64,000 nucleotides of DNA from Calothrix membranacea FACHB-236 (lineage in GTDB: Bacteria > Cyanobacteriota > Cyanobacteriia > Cyanobacteriales > Nostocaceae), in NCBI RefSeq assembly GCF_014696315.1, contig NZ_JACJPX010000001.1, positions 1 to 64,000 on the forward strand, in the 5' to 3' direction. The position numbers and the translations under genes are program-made. Below, one piece after another: positions 1-9,283 of the stretch (the stretch's first letter is position 1; every line of letters begins with the position of its first letter). The notes beneath the pieces are model-generated. The model saw only the letters and a list, made by a program, of their open reading frames with translations, searched no databases and had not been told where the DNA came from.

Positions 1-618
1 GTACTCTAATATCTAATGGTGAAGCTGTCATGCTTCCAAAATGCAGCATTTACATCATTTTCAAAAATACAGCATTTACGATCGCACCTGCGGAATGTGG
101 GGTAAAAGTGCGATCGCAATAACAATTAATCCATTTTTTGTGTAGCAATTTCAGGGTTCCTGAAATCAACTGCAGGGTTGGCGGAATCAACTTCAGGGTT
201 AATGTTTCCGTGTTTCGCGCACCCAGAATCAACTGCAGGGTTCCCAGAATCAACTTCAGGGTTAACGTTTCCGTGTTTCGCGTACCCTGTAGCAACATCA
301 GGGTTCCCGTAATCAACATCAGGGTTGACGTTTCCGTGTTTCACGTACCCAGAATCAACTTCAGGGTTCTTGCAATTACCTTCAAGGTTAATGTTTAAGT
401 GTTTTCCTCAGACGTTAAAAAAATGTAGAGACTGCGGAACAATCTCTACATGGTATAGGGTTGCACGAGTAAACTTTTTTTACCGAAATGCTAAAGTGCA
501 ATGCCTCAAATATAGTGCTTCTGGTTTAAATGCAATACAAGATTATATCGTCCCTTGTAGGGGCATGGCACTGCTATGCCCTCCGGAATGTATTGGACTC
601 AACCGATAACCGCTATAT
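1..618. other. Non-coding left edge with repeats
   Basis: No credible gene is seen. The stretch holds a short direct repeat (CAGCATTTAC near 46 and 74), the minisatellite at 152-410, a hairpin at 424-450 (arms TGTAGAGA and TCTCTACA) and a degenerate inverted-repeat stretch around 532-593. The last has ends CAATACA and TGTATTG and an inner GGGCAT/ATGCCC pair. Open frames across the minisatellite come from its 21-base periodicity and do not look like proteins. Confidence 0.7.
152..410. repeat. Minisatellite, 21-bp unit in a 63-bp higher-order repeat
   Basis: The motif CAGGGTT (last copy CAAGGTT) starts at 152, 173, 194, 236, 257, 299, 320, 362 and 383, so spacing is exactly 21 or 42 bases. The pattern of one 21-base unit followed by one 42-base unit, which contains GTTTCCGTGTTTC, repeats every 63 bases about four times. 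Copies differ by substitutions but not by length. No spacers exist, so it is not a CRISPR array. Because 21 is a multiple of 3, several frames on both strands stay open with a 7-residue period. Confidence 0.9.
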
Positions 619-1695
619 CTAACAAACTTGTCCCCGCAAAGCCTCGGTATCGATAGGTTTAATCAAGTAAAGTAGCAATAAATTCCAAACAATAGCCGTC
701 ACAAAGGGGATTTTCCGAATTAATTTCACAAATTTGGGCTGAGAACTGCGGTCAATTTCCACCAATTTTAAATTGTAATCCGAGCAGCGATGCAAACGCG
801 AGAAAAACTTGGGATGTTCGGTATTTAGCATTACTGGAAAAGCACGGCCAGCAGTTTCATTAGTTTCACAAACAACTTGGCGGTCAAATTCTCTGGCATC
901 AAGCCCTAATGAATGATAGAATCCTGCCCGTTCGTGAACTGTTAAAGTGTGGGTAGCAAATACGGATAACAAGAAAAAGCGACTCCACAGTCTAGATTTC
1001 CAGGTTTTCCACAATTGGGGTTGAGAGCGTAATAAAGCTTTGAATATATCCCCATGACGGTTTTCATCCTGACACCAACTTTCAAAGTAGCGGAAAATTG
1101 GATAAAACTGGTTTTCTGGGTGCTTCTGCAAATGGCGATAAATAATAATGTAACGCCAATAGCCAATTTTTTCTGATAGATAAACTGTGTAAATTACCCA
1201 CTCAATCGGGAAAAAAGTATAAGTGCGTCTTTTAGTAATATCAGCCAAATCCAGCGATAATTTAAAATCGCCCATAGCTTTATTCAAAAATCCCGCATGA
1301 CGCGCTTCATCACGCGCCATCAAATTAAACATTTCCGACAACAGAGGATTGCGATTTTTCAGCTTGCGCGAAAGTTCTTTAAATAGCAAAAATCCAGAGA
1401 ACTCAGAAATACAAGAACGTTCCAAATACTCAATAAACGACTGGCGTGCTTCCGCTTCAATATGTTCCCAAGACTGTGCAAACGCCTCATCCCGTACAAA
1501 ATGGTGACGATTGTAATCTGCCCGCATTTCTGCTAGCATCGCCTGCAACTCCGTATCCTGAGCAGAGAGATCCAGACTAGCCGCTTTTTCAAAATCTGTA
1601 GTGTAAAACCGGGGAGTCAATACAGTTTCTTTACTTGGTGCTTTAATTCCCTGCTTCGGTTCTTTCGGGGCAGACTGGGATAAGGTATTAACCAT
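619..1695 (-). CDS. acsF: Mg-protoporphyrin IX monomethyl ester oxidative cyclase
   Basis: This is the aerobic cyclase that builds the fifth ring of chlorophyll, turning Mg-protoporphyrin monomethyl ester into divinyl protochlorophyllide with O2 and a di-iron centre. The 358-residue product has two ferritin-like ligand motifs, EARH (E130, H133) and ENRH (E211, H214), and ends in a hydrophobic tail. An ATG 30 bases further upstream is in frame. The start at 1695 was chosen because GGAG lies seven bases before it and it gives the usual family length. It diverges from hemF across a 324-bp gap. The family is clear. Whether this is the main or a low-oxygen paralogue cannot be told from one copy. 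Confidence 0.95.
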   Translation of the reverse strand: MVNTLSQSAPKEPKQGIKAPSKETVLTPRFYTTDFEKAASLDLSAQDTELQAMLAEMRADYNRHHFVRDEAFAQSWEHIEAEARQSFIEYLERSCISEFSGFLLFKELSRKLKNRNPLLSEMFNLMARDEARHAGFLNKAMGDFKLSLDLADITKRRTYTFFPIEWVIYTVYLSEKIGYWRYIIIYRHLQKHPENQFYPIFRYFESWCQDENRHGDIFKALLRSQPQLWKTWKSRLWSRFFLLSVFATHTLTVHERAGFYHSLGLDAREFDRQVVCETNETAGRAFPVMLNTEHPKFFSRLHRCSDYNLKLVEIDRSSQPKFVKLIRKIPFVTAIVWNLLLLYLIKPIDTEALRGQVC

Positions 1696-2019
1696 GAGTT
1701 CTCCGGTAGTTAGCTTAACAATCACATAACTATCAAGTTATGATAAGTGTAATTGTTTGACTAGCCCCGAGGGTAAAAGATTTACAATCCTTTATTTGGG
1801 GATTGGGGGACTGGGGACTGGGAGATAAGGGAGATGAGGGAGATGAGGGAGATGAGGGGGATGAGGAGAAATAGCAAACACCCAATGCCCAATGCCCCAT
1901 GCCCAATGCCCCATTCCATTTGTTAAGTTTTTAAACTAACCCATAACAAAACCACTCGATAACTATAGAGTAATTCAAGAAAGTAATCAGGCTTACTAAG
2001 AGTTGAAGAGAGATTCAGT
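1696..2019. other. Divergent acsF/hemF intergenic region
   Basis: This 324-bp stretch must hold the promoters of both acsF and hemF. Its middle (about 1797-1920) is filled by short tandem repeats: a GGGGACT type, three to four copies of GGGAGATGA, then CCCAATG units. No gene is seen. No regulator site can be named with confidence. Confidence 0.6.
1797..1920. repeat. Short tandem repeats (STRR type)
   Basis: Consecutive blocks of 7-base GGGGACT/GGGGATT units, a 9-base GGGAGATGA unit and 7-base CCCAATG/CCCCATG units. Such short tandemly repeated sequences are typical of heterocyst-forming cyanobacteria. Confidence 0.85.
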
Positions 2020-3087
2020 ATGGGTCGTCATTCAGACAATCGTTCTCAGGAAACCATCAATCACACAGTAGTGCTAACACCTCCAGAAAATGCAGCAAAC
2101 ATACCACCCGCAGATTCACGCGAACGGGTGAAGCAGTTTATGCAAAACATTCAGGATGAAATTTGCAGCGGCTTAGAACAACTGGATGGCGAAGCCAAAT
2201 TTCGTGAAGACAGGTGGGAACGCAAAGCTGGTGGTGAAGGACGTACCCGTGTGATTCGGGAAGGGCGAGTGTTTGAACAAGGTGGTGTCAACTTTTCGGA
2301 AGTTTGGGGCGATACCTTACCTCCTTCAATTTTGACTCAACGCCCAGAAGCAGCCGGACATCAGTTTTTTGCCACTGGAACCTCGATGGTGCTGCATCCT
2401 CGCAATCCTTATGTACCAACGGTACACCTCAACTATCGTTATTTTGAAGCAGGCCCAATTTGGTGGTTTGGCGGCGGTGCAGATTTAACACCTTACTATC
2501 CCTTTGCCGAAGATGCGATTCATTTTCACCAAACATTAAAAGCTGCTTGCGATCCGCACCATCCAGAGTATTATCCAGCCTTCAAACTCTGGTGTGATGA
2601 ATACTTCCACTTACGTCATCGCCAAGAACAAAGAGGGATTGGTGGTATATTCTTTGACTATCAAGATGGCAGTGGTAACCTGTATGTGACTTCTAAGACA
2701 GATACGCCAGCCGCACTGTACAGTCAGCAGGTAGGAAAAGTTACACGTAATTGGGAAGATTTATTTGCCTTTGTGCAAAGCTGCGGTAAAGCATTTTTAC
2801 CTGCTTATTTGCCAATTGTAAACCGACGACAAGACACTGAATATAGCGATCGCCAACGCGAATTCCAACTATACCGTCGCGGTCGTTACGTAGAATTTAA
2901 CTTAGTCTACGACAGAGGAACAGTTTTCGGACTGCAAACCGATGGTAGAGCCGAATCTATATTAATGTCCCTACCACCCTTAACACGCTGGGAATATTGC
3001 TACCAACCAGAACCCGGTTCACCAGAAGCAGAACTTACCGAAATCTTTCTACAACCTCAAGATTGGGCGAGTAAAACTGTTAGCTAA
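2020..3087 (+). CDS. hemF: Oxygen-dependent coproporphyrinogen III oxidase
   Basis: HemF oxidatively decarboxylates two propionates of coproporphyrinogen III to give protoporphyrinogen IX, using O2. The 355-residue product shows the family's core blocks: [26 protein letters not shown], the [13 protein letters not shown] stretch, the [10 protein letters not shown] loop and a C-terminal block [12 protein letters not shown]. Length fits cyanobacterial and eukaryotic HemF. A GAGAGA ribosome site precedes the ATG. It heads a same-strand series with heme oxygenase and a desaturase, with gaps of about 210 and 150 bp, so co-transcription is possible but not shown. Confidence 0.97.
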   Translation: MGRHSDNRSQETINHTVVLTPPENAANIPPADSRERVKQFMQNIQDEICSGLEQLDGEAKFREDRWERKAGGEGRTRVIREGRVFEQGGVNFSEVWGDTLPPSILTQRPEAAGHQFFATGTSMVLHPRNPYVPTVHLNYRYFEAGPIWWFGGGADLTPYYPFAEDAIHFHQTLKAACDPHHPEYYPAFKLWCDEYFHLRHRQEQRGIGGIFFDYQDGSGNLYVTSKTDTPAALYSQQVGKVTRNWEDLFAFVQSCGKAFLPAYLPIVNRRQDTEYSDRQREFQLYRRGRYVEFNLVYDRGTVFGLQTDGRAESILMSLPPLTRWEYCYQPEPGSPEAELTEIFLQPQDWASKTVS

Positions 3088-3297
3088 GGCGTAACTAAAA
3101 AGGTAGAGGGGTAGGGGTAGGGGGAGAAAGAAAAATATTTCCCCAATAAAGCAAAATGCCAGTTGTGTAATATCAATCCTCTGCAATATATCAACAGATT
3201 TAAACTGGAAAATTTCAATCAAATCGGACTTTTTAAATTGCGAATTACAAATTACGAATTTATATAAGTCCTAATTTTCTCTTCATGGGCATTCATT

Positions 3298-4059
3298 ATG
3301 AGCAGCCATTTAGATATGCGCTTGCGAGAAGGTACTAAACATTCTCACACAAGTGCAGAAAATACCGCGTTTATGAAATGCTTCCTCCAAGGAATTGTAG
3401 AAAAGAGCTTTTTCCGTAAATTCCTGGCAAATCTCTATTTCATTTACAGTGCTTTAGAAGCAGAATTAAAACGCCATCAGTACCATCCAATTGTGGGTTT
3501 AATGTACTTTCCAGAATTGAATCGCCAAGCGAATTTAGAGAAAGATTTAGCTTACTATTACGGTGAAAACTGGCGGCAGATGATAGTTCCTTCTCAGGCT
3601 GCTCAAGAATATGTTAATTGCATTCATGAAGTAGCAAATACACAACCAGAGTTGTTGATTGCCCATTCCTATACCCGCTATTTAGGAGATTTATCAGGTG
3701 GGCAAGCATTGAGAAAAATTGCTCGTTCAGCAATGGATTTACCTACAGTTCAGGGTACTGCTATGTATGAATTTGAACAAATTCCTACCCCTGAAAATAA
3801 GCGGATATTTAAAGAACAATACCGTCAAGCGTTAAATTCTTTGCCTATAGATGAGGCAATGATTCTCAAAATTGTAGACGAAGCCAACCATGCTTTTACT
3901 TTAAATGCAAATTTCGTTCATGAGCTAGAAGCAGATGTTAAAGCAGTAATTGGCGAGCATATTTTCGATTTAATTACTCGCCAAAATAAACTTGGTAGCA
4001 CAGAACATACTCATCGTAGTGATGCAGTACAAGAGGTAGTGCTGGATTACAGTATTTAG
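3298..4059 (+). CDS. ho1: Biliverdin-producing heme oxygenase
   Basis: It opens heme to biliverdin IX-alpha, CO and iron, with ferredoxin as reductant in cyanobacteria. It feeds phycobilin and phytochrome chromophores. The 253-residue product starts with the conserved LREGTKHSH block, where His17 is the expected proximal heme ligand. The distal helix is GDLSGGQ (residues 130-136). The protein extends past the core to a polar tail. HO1 and HO2 paralogues cannot be separated by eye. The adjacent hemF and acsF place three tetrapyrrole enzymes together. Confidence 0.95.
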   Translation: MSSHLDMRLREGTKHSHTSAENTAFMKCFLQGIVEKSFFRKFLANLYFIYSALEAELKRHQYHPIVGLMYFPELNRQANLEKDLAYYYGENWRQMIVPSQAAQEYVNCIHEVANTQPELLIAHSYTRYLGDLSGGQALRKIARSAMDLPTVQGTAMYEFEQIPTPENKRIFKEQYRQALNSLPIDEAMILKIVDEANHAFTLNANFVHELEADVKAVIGEHIFDLITRQNKLGSTEHTHRSDAVQEVVLDYSI

Positions 4060-4210
4060 AAATTTGGTAATTGGTAATTGGTAATGGGTAATGGGTAATG
4101 GGTAATTGGTGTTTGGGGTTTGTCATTAATCATTTCTCCCCCTGCTCCCTGCCCCCTGCCCCCTTGCCTCATCCCCAGTCCCTTATATTTTGTGCTTGAG
4201 GAAAGTATTC
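4060..4210. repeat. STRR block between heme oxygenase and desaturase
   Basis: Tandem TGGTAAT/GGGTAAT units (about 4064-4110) are followed by pyrimidine-rich CCCTGCC units (about 4137-4170). The spacer probably has no coding role. A GAGGAAAG ribosome site at its end serves the desaturase. Confidence 0.75.
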
Positions 4211-5062
4211 GTGAGATTGAATTTACAAAATTTGCCAGAGAAAGACCAACCTTTGCGTCTTGATTGGCTGAGTGTGGTATTTTTTGGCGCTATTCATGCA
4301 TTAGCTTGTTTAGCTCCCTGGTTTTTTTCTTGGTCGGCTGTAGGCGTTGCTCTTTTCTTACACTGGCTATTTGGTAGTATTGGCGTTTGCTTAGGCTATC
4401 ACCGGCTTTTAAGCCATCGCAGCTTTAAAGTGCCGAGATTTTTAGAATATGCGATCGCAATTTTGGGTGCCTTATCATTACAAGGCGGCCCTATCTTTTG
4501 GGTTTCTGGACACCGTTTGCACCATGCTCATACAGAAGACGAAGAAAAAGATCCTTACTCCGCCCGCAAAGGTTTCTGGTGGAGTCACATGATGTGGATT
4601 TTTTATCCCCGTGCAGAGTTCTTCAATTATGATTACTACCAGCGATTTGCACCCGATTTAGTACGAGATCCCTTTTATCGCTGGCTAAATCGCAACTTTT
4701 TAGTACTACAACTACCAGTGGCATTGTTGCTGTATGCACTGGGTGGTTGGTCATTTGTCGTGTATGGGGTATTCGTTAGAGCTGTCGTTCTCTGGCATAC
4801 AACCTGGTTGATTAACTCAGTCACCCATATGTGGGGATACCGCACCTTTGAAATCAACGATAACTCCCGTAATCTCTGGTGGGCTGCTATCCTCACCTAC
4901 GGCGAAGGATGGCACAACAATCACCATGCATATCCCCATGTCGTTAAGTGTGGCTGGCGCTGGTGGGAACTTGACATCACTTGGTGGGCGATTTGGTGCT
5001 TAAAAACAGTTGGTTTAGCGAAAGATTTGAATATGCCACCTGTTCAGCCAGTGAAATCGTGA
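4211..5062 (+). CDS. Delta-9-type acyl-lipid fatty acid desaturase
   Basis: Membrane di-iron desaturase of the DesC/acyl-CoA desaturase family. It inserts a double bond into acyl chains using O2 and ferredoxin. All three histidine boxes are present: HRLLSH (H64 to H69), HRLHHAH (H101, H104, H105) and HNNHH near residue 238. Four hydrophobic segments surround them. The frame is open from a TTG at 4190, but GTG at 4211 follows a good GAGGAAAG site by eight bases and is preferred, giving 283 residues. Regioselectivity is inferred from family resemblance only. It is downstream of heme oxygenase on the same strand. Confidence 0.88.
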   Translation: MRLNLQNLPEKDQPLRLDWLSVVFFGAIHALACLAPWFFSWSAVGVALFLHWLFGSIGVCLGYHRLLSHRSFKVPRFLEYAIAILGALSLQGGPIFWVSGHRLHHAHTEDEEKDPYSARKGFWWSHMMWIFYPRAEFFNYDYYQRFAPDLVRDPFYRWLNRNFLVLQLPVALLLYALGGWSFVVYGVFVRAVVLWHTTWLINSVTHMWGYRTFEINDNSRNLWWAAILTYGEGWHNNHHAYPHVVKCGWRWWELDITWWAIWCLKTVGLAKDLNMPPVQPVKS

Positions 5063-5122
5063 GGTTGGGGATTGGGGACTGGGGACTGGGGATTGGGGAT
5101 TGGGGATTAGGGATAAGGAAAT
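5062..5122. repeat. STRR GGGGACT/GGGGATT
   Basis: At least six consecutive 7-base units (GGGGATT, GGGGACT) follow the desaturase stop codon, ending in GGGATAAGG. It lies between convergently transcribed genes. Confidence 0.85.
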
Positions 5123-5291
5123 AAATTCCCATTACCAATGACCAAATTCTTTTACTGATCAACGAATAAAACTGTCGCCCAGAATGTCAGTAGGTAGCGT
5201 TTAAAATGCTTACGTCTCATAACTAATGTAGAGCGATCGCCTGTTCTTGTAATATTGTGTTAGTTGCGATCGCATTTCAGCCAGCTTCTTG

Positions 5292-6194
5292 CTAACTATT
5301 CTGAGCCAGTACTAACTCTAAACTTTTTTGCCAATCTGGTAAAACCAATCCAAAATTATCAGATAATTTTTGACTATCTAATAGAGAATAAGCTGGTCTG
5401 GTGGCTGGTGTGGGATATTCTTGAGAGGGAATTGCAATCAAGCTTTGCAGTTTGCGATCGCTCTTTTTATCCTCAAGTTCAAAAATTGCTTTGGCAAATC
5501 CATACCAGCTAGTTTTACCACTTGCAGTTAAATTATATAGTCCACCTTTAGCTGCTAAAAATTCAGATATATTTTGTGAAGCTTGGGAAATAATTTGAGA
5601 TGTAGCTTCAGCAATCATGCGACTCCAAGTAGGCGCGCCCATTTGGTCGTCCACAACTCGAATTTCTTCTCGTTCTTGAGCTAGCCTTAACATCGTCAGT
5701 AAAAAATTCTTACCACGTCGGCTATAAACCCAACTTGTACGTAAAATTAAATGCGGTACGCCAACAGATGCGATCGCCTGTTCGCCTGCTAGTTTTGTTT
5801 GACCGTAGATATTTTGGGGATTTGGTTGGTCTTGCTCAGTATATGCAGTAGTTTTATTGCCATCAAATACATAATCTGTGGAATAGTGAATTACAGCTGC
5901 ACCTATTCGCTTTGCTTCTTCAGCGATGATAGCTGGTGCAATCCCATTAATCGCCATTGCTAAATCTGGTTCTGATTCTGCTTTATCTACTGCTGTGTAA
6001 GCAGCCGGATTGATAATTAAATCTGGTTTTATCTCTCTAATTGTGCGGCGAATCGTTTCAGGTTGCGCTAAATCTATTTGTAAACTGGGATTACTGACGC
6101 TACGTTCTACAGCTATGACTTCACCTAAAGTCATAAGGGTGCGTTGCAATTCCCAACCGACTTGTCCAGTTACCCCCGTTAATAAGATTCTCAT
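5292..6194 (-). CDS. rfbD: dTDP-4-dehydrorhamnose reductase
   Basis: Last step of dTDP-L-rhamnose synthesis: NAD(P)H reduction of the 4-keto sugar. The 300-residue product has an N-terminal Rossmann motif (GVTGQVGWEL), STDYVFDG, and the catalytic YGQTKLAGE block with Tyr and Lys of YxxxK. Its start overlaps the stop of rfbC by four bases, so translation is probably coupled. It is the final gene of the rfbBACD run. Confidence 0.96.
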   Translation of the reverse strand: MRILLTGVTGQVGWELQRTLMTLGEVIAVERSVSNPSLQIDLAQPETIRRTIREIKPDLIINPAAYTAVDKAESEPDLAMAINGIAPAIIAEEAKRIGAAVIHYSTDYVFDGNKTTAYTEQDQPNPQNIYGQTKLAGEQAIASVGVPHLILRTSWVYSRRGKNFLLTMLRLAQEREEIRVVDDQMGAPTWSRMIAEATSQIISQASQNISEFLAAKGGLYNLTASGKTSWYGFAKAIFELEDKKSDRKLQSLIAIPSQEYPTPATRPAYSLLDSQKLSDNFGLVLPDWQKSLELVLAQNS

Positions 6195-6745
6195 GCATAT
6201 ACCTCTGCGTCTCGAAACAGCTTACCCGCTTTATCTTTAGCCGATAAGATTGGTTCTGCTGCAATTGGCCAGGCGATCGCTAAATCAGGGTCATTCCACA
6301 AAATCGTGCGTTCATGTTGCGGCGCATAATATTCTGTAGTTTTATACAAAAATTCTGCATATTCAGAAAGTACTAAAAAGCCATGAGCAAAACCTGGTGG
6401 TATCCAAAGCAGACGTTTATTTTCATCTGTTAAATCTGTACCAACCCATTGACCAAAAGTTTTGGAGCTTTTTCTTAAATCTACTGCTACATCAAATACC
6501 GCGCCTACAACTACGCGCACCAATTTACCTTGAGGCTGCTGAATTTGATAATGCAAACCACGCAAGATATTTTTACCAGAACGAGAATGATTGTCTTGGA
6601 CAAAATACTCATTAATCCCTACTTTTTCTTGCCAAACTTTCTCGTTATAGCTTTCATAAAAAAAACCGCGTTCATCTCCAAATACTTGCGGTTCTATGAC
6701 TAGTAAATCAGCAATTTCTGTCTTGGTAATTTGCATTATTTTCAC
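6191..6745 (-). CDS. rfbC: dTDP-4-dehydrorhamnose 3,5-epimerase
   Basis: Double epimerase acting on dTDP-4-keto-6-deoxyglucose, a cupin-fold enzyme. The 184-residue product carries the family blocks FFYESYNEKVW, NILRGLHYQ (catalytic His), VVVGAVFDVAVDLRKSS and WIPPGFAHGF. It lies between rfbA (5-bp gap) and rfbD (4-bp overlap), which fixes its pathway role. Confidence 0.97.
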   Translation of the reverse strand: MKIMQITKTEIADLLVIEPQVFGDERGFFYESYNEKVWQEKVGINEYFVQDNHSRSGKNILRGLHYQIQQPQGKLVRVVVGAVFDVAVDLRKSSKTFGQWVGTDLTDENKRLLWIPPGFAHGFLVLSEYAEFLYKTTEYYAPQHERTILWNDPDLAIAWPIAAEPILSAKDKAGKLFRDAEVYA

Positions 6746-6750
6746 CTCAG

Positions 6751-7725
6751 TTAACCAGAAAATTTATTGAGAGATAAAGGTGTATAGTAGGAAGCAAAAG
6801 GTATACTATCATCTAATATGTCCAATTTATTTTGCTGCTCCATAGTGAGATAAATTTGGTCATTCTCTAATATCGACATCAAGTAACTTCCATAACTACT
6901 CTTCGCCATAGGTTCAGCTAAATGGCGTAATTGGTTTGAGTCAATATATCCTTTAAGATAGGCAATTTCTTCAATACAAGCTATTTTTAAACCTTGCCTT
7001 TCTTCTAGTGTTTGGATAAAATTACCAGCCTGATGTAGCGATTCATGAGTTCCTGTATCTAACCAAGCATATCCACGCCCCAAAAGTTCTACGTGCAGTT
7101 TTCCTTGCTGTAAATACACTGTATTTAAATCAGTAATTTCTAATTCATTACGAGCAGAAGGCTTGAGATTAGACGCGATTTCTCCTACTTGTGAATCATA
7201 AAAATATATCCCAGGAACAGCATATTTAGACTTGGGAATTAGGGGTTTCTCTTCTATACTAATTGCTCTACCATTGCTATCAAATTCAATTACTCCATAT
7301 TGTCTAGGGTCTTTTACTTGATAACCAAATACTAATCCACCTTCTTGCAGGGTAGCAGCCCTAGCCAAAACTTCCGTTAAACCATGCCCATAAAAAATGT
7401 TATCACCTAAAATTAAGCAAACTGGTTCGTTAGCAATAAAATCTTTGCCTAAAATAAAAGCTTGAGCTAATCCTTCGGGGCGAGGTTGTTCAACATAACT
7501 AAACTGCAAACCCCACTGGCTACCATCTTTTAAAATTTTCTCAAATAATGGTAAATCATTAGGTGTAGAAATAATTAAAATATCCCGAATTCCTGCCAGC
7601 ATTAATACAGATAAGGGATAGTAAATCATGGGCTTGTCGTACACAGGCATCAATTGTTTACTAACAGCGTATGTTAGAGGATAAAGACGTGTACCAGAGC
7701 CACCTGCTAAGATAATACCTTTCAT
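6751..7725 (-). CDS. rfbA: Glucose-1-phosphate thymidylyltransferase
   Basis: It makes dTDP-glucose from glucose-1-phosphate and dTTP, the entry step to dTDP-rhamnose. The N-terminus has the nucleotidyltransferase signature GGSGTRLYP, followed by [17 protein letters not shown], the metal-binding LGDNIFYG and EEKP blocks. At 324 residues it is longer than the roughly 290-residue typical RfbA. The extra C-terminal 30 residues have no recognised motif. Confidence 0.95.
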   Translation of the reverse strand: MKGIILAGGSGTRLYPLTYAVSKQLMPVYDKPMIYYPLSVLMLAGIRDILIISTPNDLPLFEKILKDGSQWGLQFSYVEQPRPEGLAQAFILGKDFIANEPVCLILGDNIFYGHGLTEVLARAATLQEGGLVFGYQVKDPRQYGVIEFDSNGRAISIEEKPLIPKSKYAVPGIYFYDSQVGEIASNLKPSARNELEITDLNTVYLQQGKLHVELLGRGYAWLDTGTHESLHQAGNFIQTLEERQGLKIACIEEIAYLKGYIDSNQLRHLAEPMAKSSYGSYLMSILENDQIYLTMEQQNKLDILDDSIPFASYYTPLSLNKFSG

Positions 7726-7732
7726 AAGAATT

Positions 7733-7760
7733 TTAGATTTTAGATTTTAGATTTTGGATT
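7733..7760. repeat. Short tandem TTTTAGA repeat
   Basis: Four near-identical 7-base units of TTTTAGA lie just upstream of rfbA. Confidence 0.7.
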
Positions 7761-7812
7761 GTAGTTTTATCCAACCCGAACTGACGTTAATAATGACAAA
7801 TGACAAATAACT

Positions 7813-7859
7813 AATGACAGCTTCAGCCAGTTATCCTTAATTTCGCCAACCTACTTATA
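7813..7859. repeat. Dispersed repeat, copy 1
   Basis: About 46 bases starting AATGACAGCTTCAGCCAG match 34167-34213 with only a handful of differences. Both copies are preceded by ATGAC-rich tandem repeats, and both abut the stop codon of a minus-strand gene (rfbB here). Confidence 0.75.
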
Positions 7860-8925
7860 ATTTTCTATTTTCATAGTTTTGTTTTAGCCAGTTTTGGTAA
7901 TCTCCAGAACGCACTTGATTTACCCAATCAGGGTTATTGAGATACCATTGAACTGTTTTTAATAAACCACTGTCAAAGTTTTCTTGAGGTTCCCAACCTA
8001 AATCACGGCTGATTTTACTACAATCAATTGCATATCTCCGGTCGTGACCAGGACGGTCTTTAACAAACGTAATTAAAGAAGAATAATGAAAGTTAGATTT
8101 TGGTGCTAACTCATCTAAAATTGCACAAATTTTTTCTACAACTGTTAAATTAGCTCGTTCATTTAAACCACCAATATTATAAGTTTCGCCAACTTTACCT
8201 TGTTGCAACACAAGATAAATGGCCTCACAGTGGTCTATCACATAAAGCCAATCACGAACATTTTGACCATCTCCATATATAGGTAGTGCTTTATTATCTA
8301 AAGCATTGAGGATAGTTAAAGGAATCAGCTTTTCTGGAAACTGACGCGGCCCGTAATTATTTGAGCAATTAGTTGTTAAAGTTGGTAATCCATAAGTGTG
8401 ATAGTAGGCTCTCACAAAATGGTCAGATGCAGCTTTTGATGCTGCATAGGGACTATTAGGCGCATAGGGAGTATCTTCCCTAAAAGCGGCATCTTGGGGT
8501 TGGAGAGAGCCGTAAACTTCATCTGTAGACACGTGCAAAAAGCGAAATTGCTGTTGTTTTAAGGATGAAAGTTTTTGCCAGTACAGTCTACTTGCTTCTA
8601 ATAATTGAAATGTCCCGACTACATTAGTTTGGATAAAGTCATGAGGACTAAGTATTGAGCGATCAACATGGCTTTCTGCTGCAAAATTGATAATTGCATC
8701 TGGTTGATATTGTTCTAAAATGTAACTCACTAACTCGACATTACCAATATCCCCTTGAATAAAATGATAGTTAGTATCGCTTTCTATTTCGGCTAAAGTT
8801 TGAAGGTTACTAGCGTAAGTTAATTTATCTAAATTAATTACATTAGCCCATTGTTCCTTGATTGCTTGGAGAATAAAATTCGCTCCAATAAATCCGGCTC
8901 CTCCGGTGACTAATAAAGTAGGCAT
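7855..8925 (-). CDS. rfbB: dTDP-glucose 4,6-dehydratase
   Basis: NAD-dependent dehydratase that makes dTDP-4-keto-6-deoxyglucose. The product shows [40 protein letters not shown] and the YAASKAASD catalytic block. The frame is open to a TTG-type start at 9039. The ATG at 8925 gives 356 residues, beginning [11 protein letters not shown], which matches the family; an ATG at 8949 is also possible. No strong ribosome site marks either. It is the first gene of the rhamnose operon, about 130 bp before rfbA. Confidence 0.95.
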   Translation of the reverse strand: MPTLLVTGGAGFIGANFILQAIKEQWANVINLDKLTYASNLQTLAEIESDTNYHFIQGDIGNVELVSYILEQYQPDAIINFAAESHVDRSILSPHDFIQTNVVGTFQLLEASRLYWQKLSSLKQQQFRFLHVSTDEVYGSLQPQDAAFREDTPYAPNSPYAASKAASDHFVRAYYHTYGLPTLTTNCSNNYGPRQFPEKLIPLTILNALDNKALPIYGDGQNVRDWLYVIDHCEAIYLVLQQGKVGETYNIGGLNERANLTVVEKICAILDELAPKSNFHYSSLITFVKDRPGHDRRYAIDCSKISRDLGWEPQENFDSGLLKTVQWYLNNPDWVNQVRSGDYQNWLKQNYENRKL

Positions 8926-9283
8926 AATTGTAGAAAATCTTTGTGTCATCAATATTGTAATAATTCGCATCAGAAGACACGTAGATTGAGTACTAAGTGC
9001 TGAGTCCTGAGTTAGAAGTGGGAAACAGCAGTCAGTCAAAGGAATAAGAACTATGAAAGTTAATAAGCTGTTCCAAATTTAACTTGCACATTGACCGGAG
9101 GCGGAGCGTCTCCGGCTCCGCTCGATTAGGCTGTTGAGCTTTGACAGTCAACAGTTAACAGTCAACAATCACCACGAGTAGTTATGCAATTTAAATGTGT
9201 TTAGCTTATTGCACAATCTTTTAACTGATAACTCAGGACTTTGCACTCAGCACTATCTATGTGATTTGCAGTTTATCTCTGGA
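8926..9283. other. rfb upstream region with hairpin
   Basis: This 358-bp gap must contain the rfb operon promoter. It includes a GC-rich hairpin at 9101-9121 (arms GCGGAGC and GCTCCGC, 7-base loop) and repeats of the CAACAGT/TTAACAGTCAAC type near 9138-9165. No gene is seen. Confidence 0.55.

Noticed and set aside
152-410. CRISPR array or a real repeat protein
   Set aside because: Units are contiguous with no unique spacers and no cas genes are near. Open frames exist on both strands simply because 21 is a multiple of 3; no start site or family supports a protein.
532-593. A complete MITE near 560
   Set aside because: Ends CAATACA/TGTATTG and an inner GGGCAT/ATGCCC pair are visible but short and imperfect. 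It was kept only as part of the left-edge description.
1797-1920. STRR blocks as CRISPR or regulatory arrays
   Set aside because: Units are only 7-9 bases and recur in many unrelated gaps (4060, 5062, 10346, 34108, 53598, 60104). They are best seen as background repeats of this group.
8926-9039. N-terminal extension of rfbB
   Set aside because: The extra 38 residues ([17 protein letters not shown]...) match no family and come from repeat-like sequence. The usual protein begins just before the nucleotide-binding loop at 8925.
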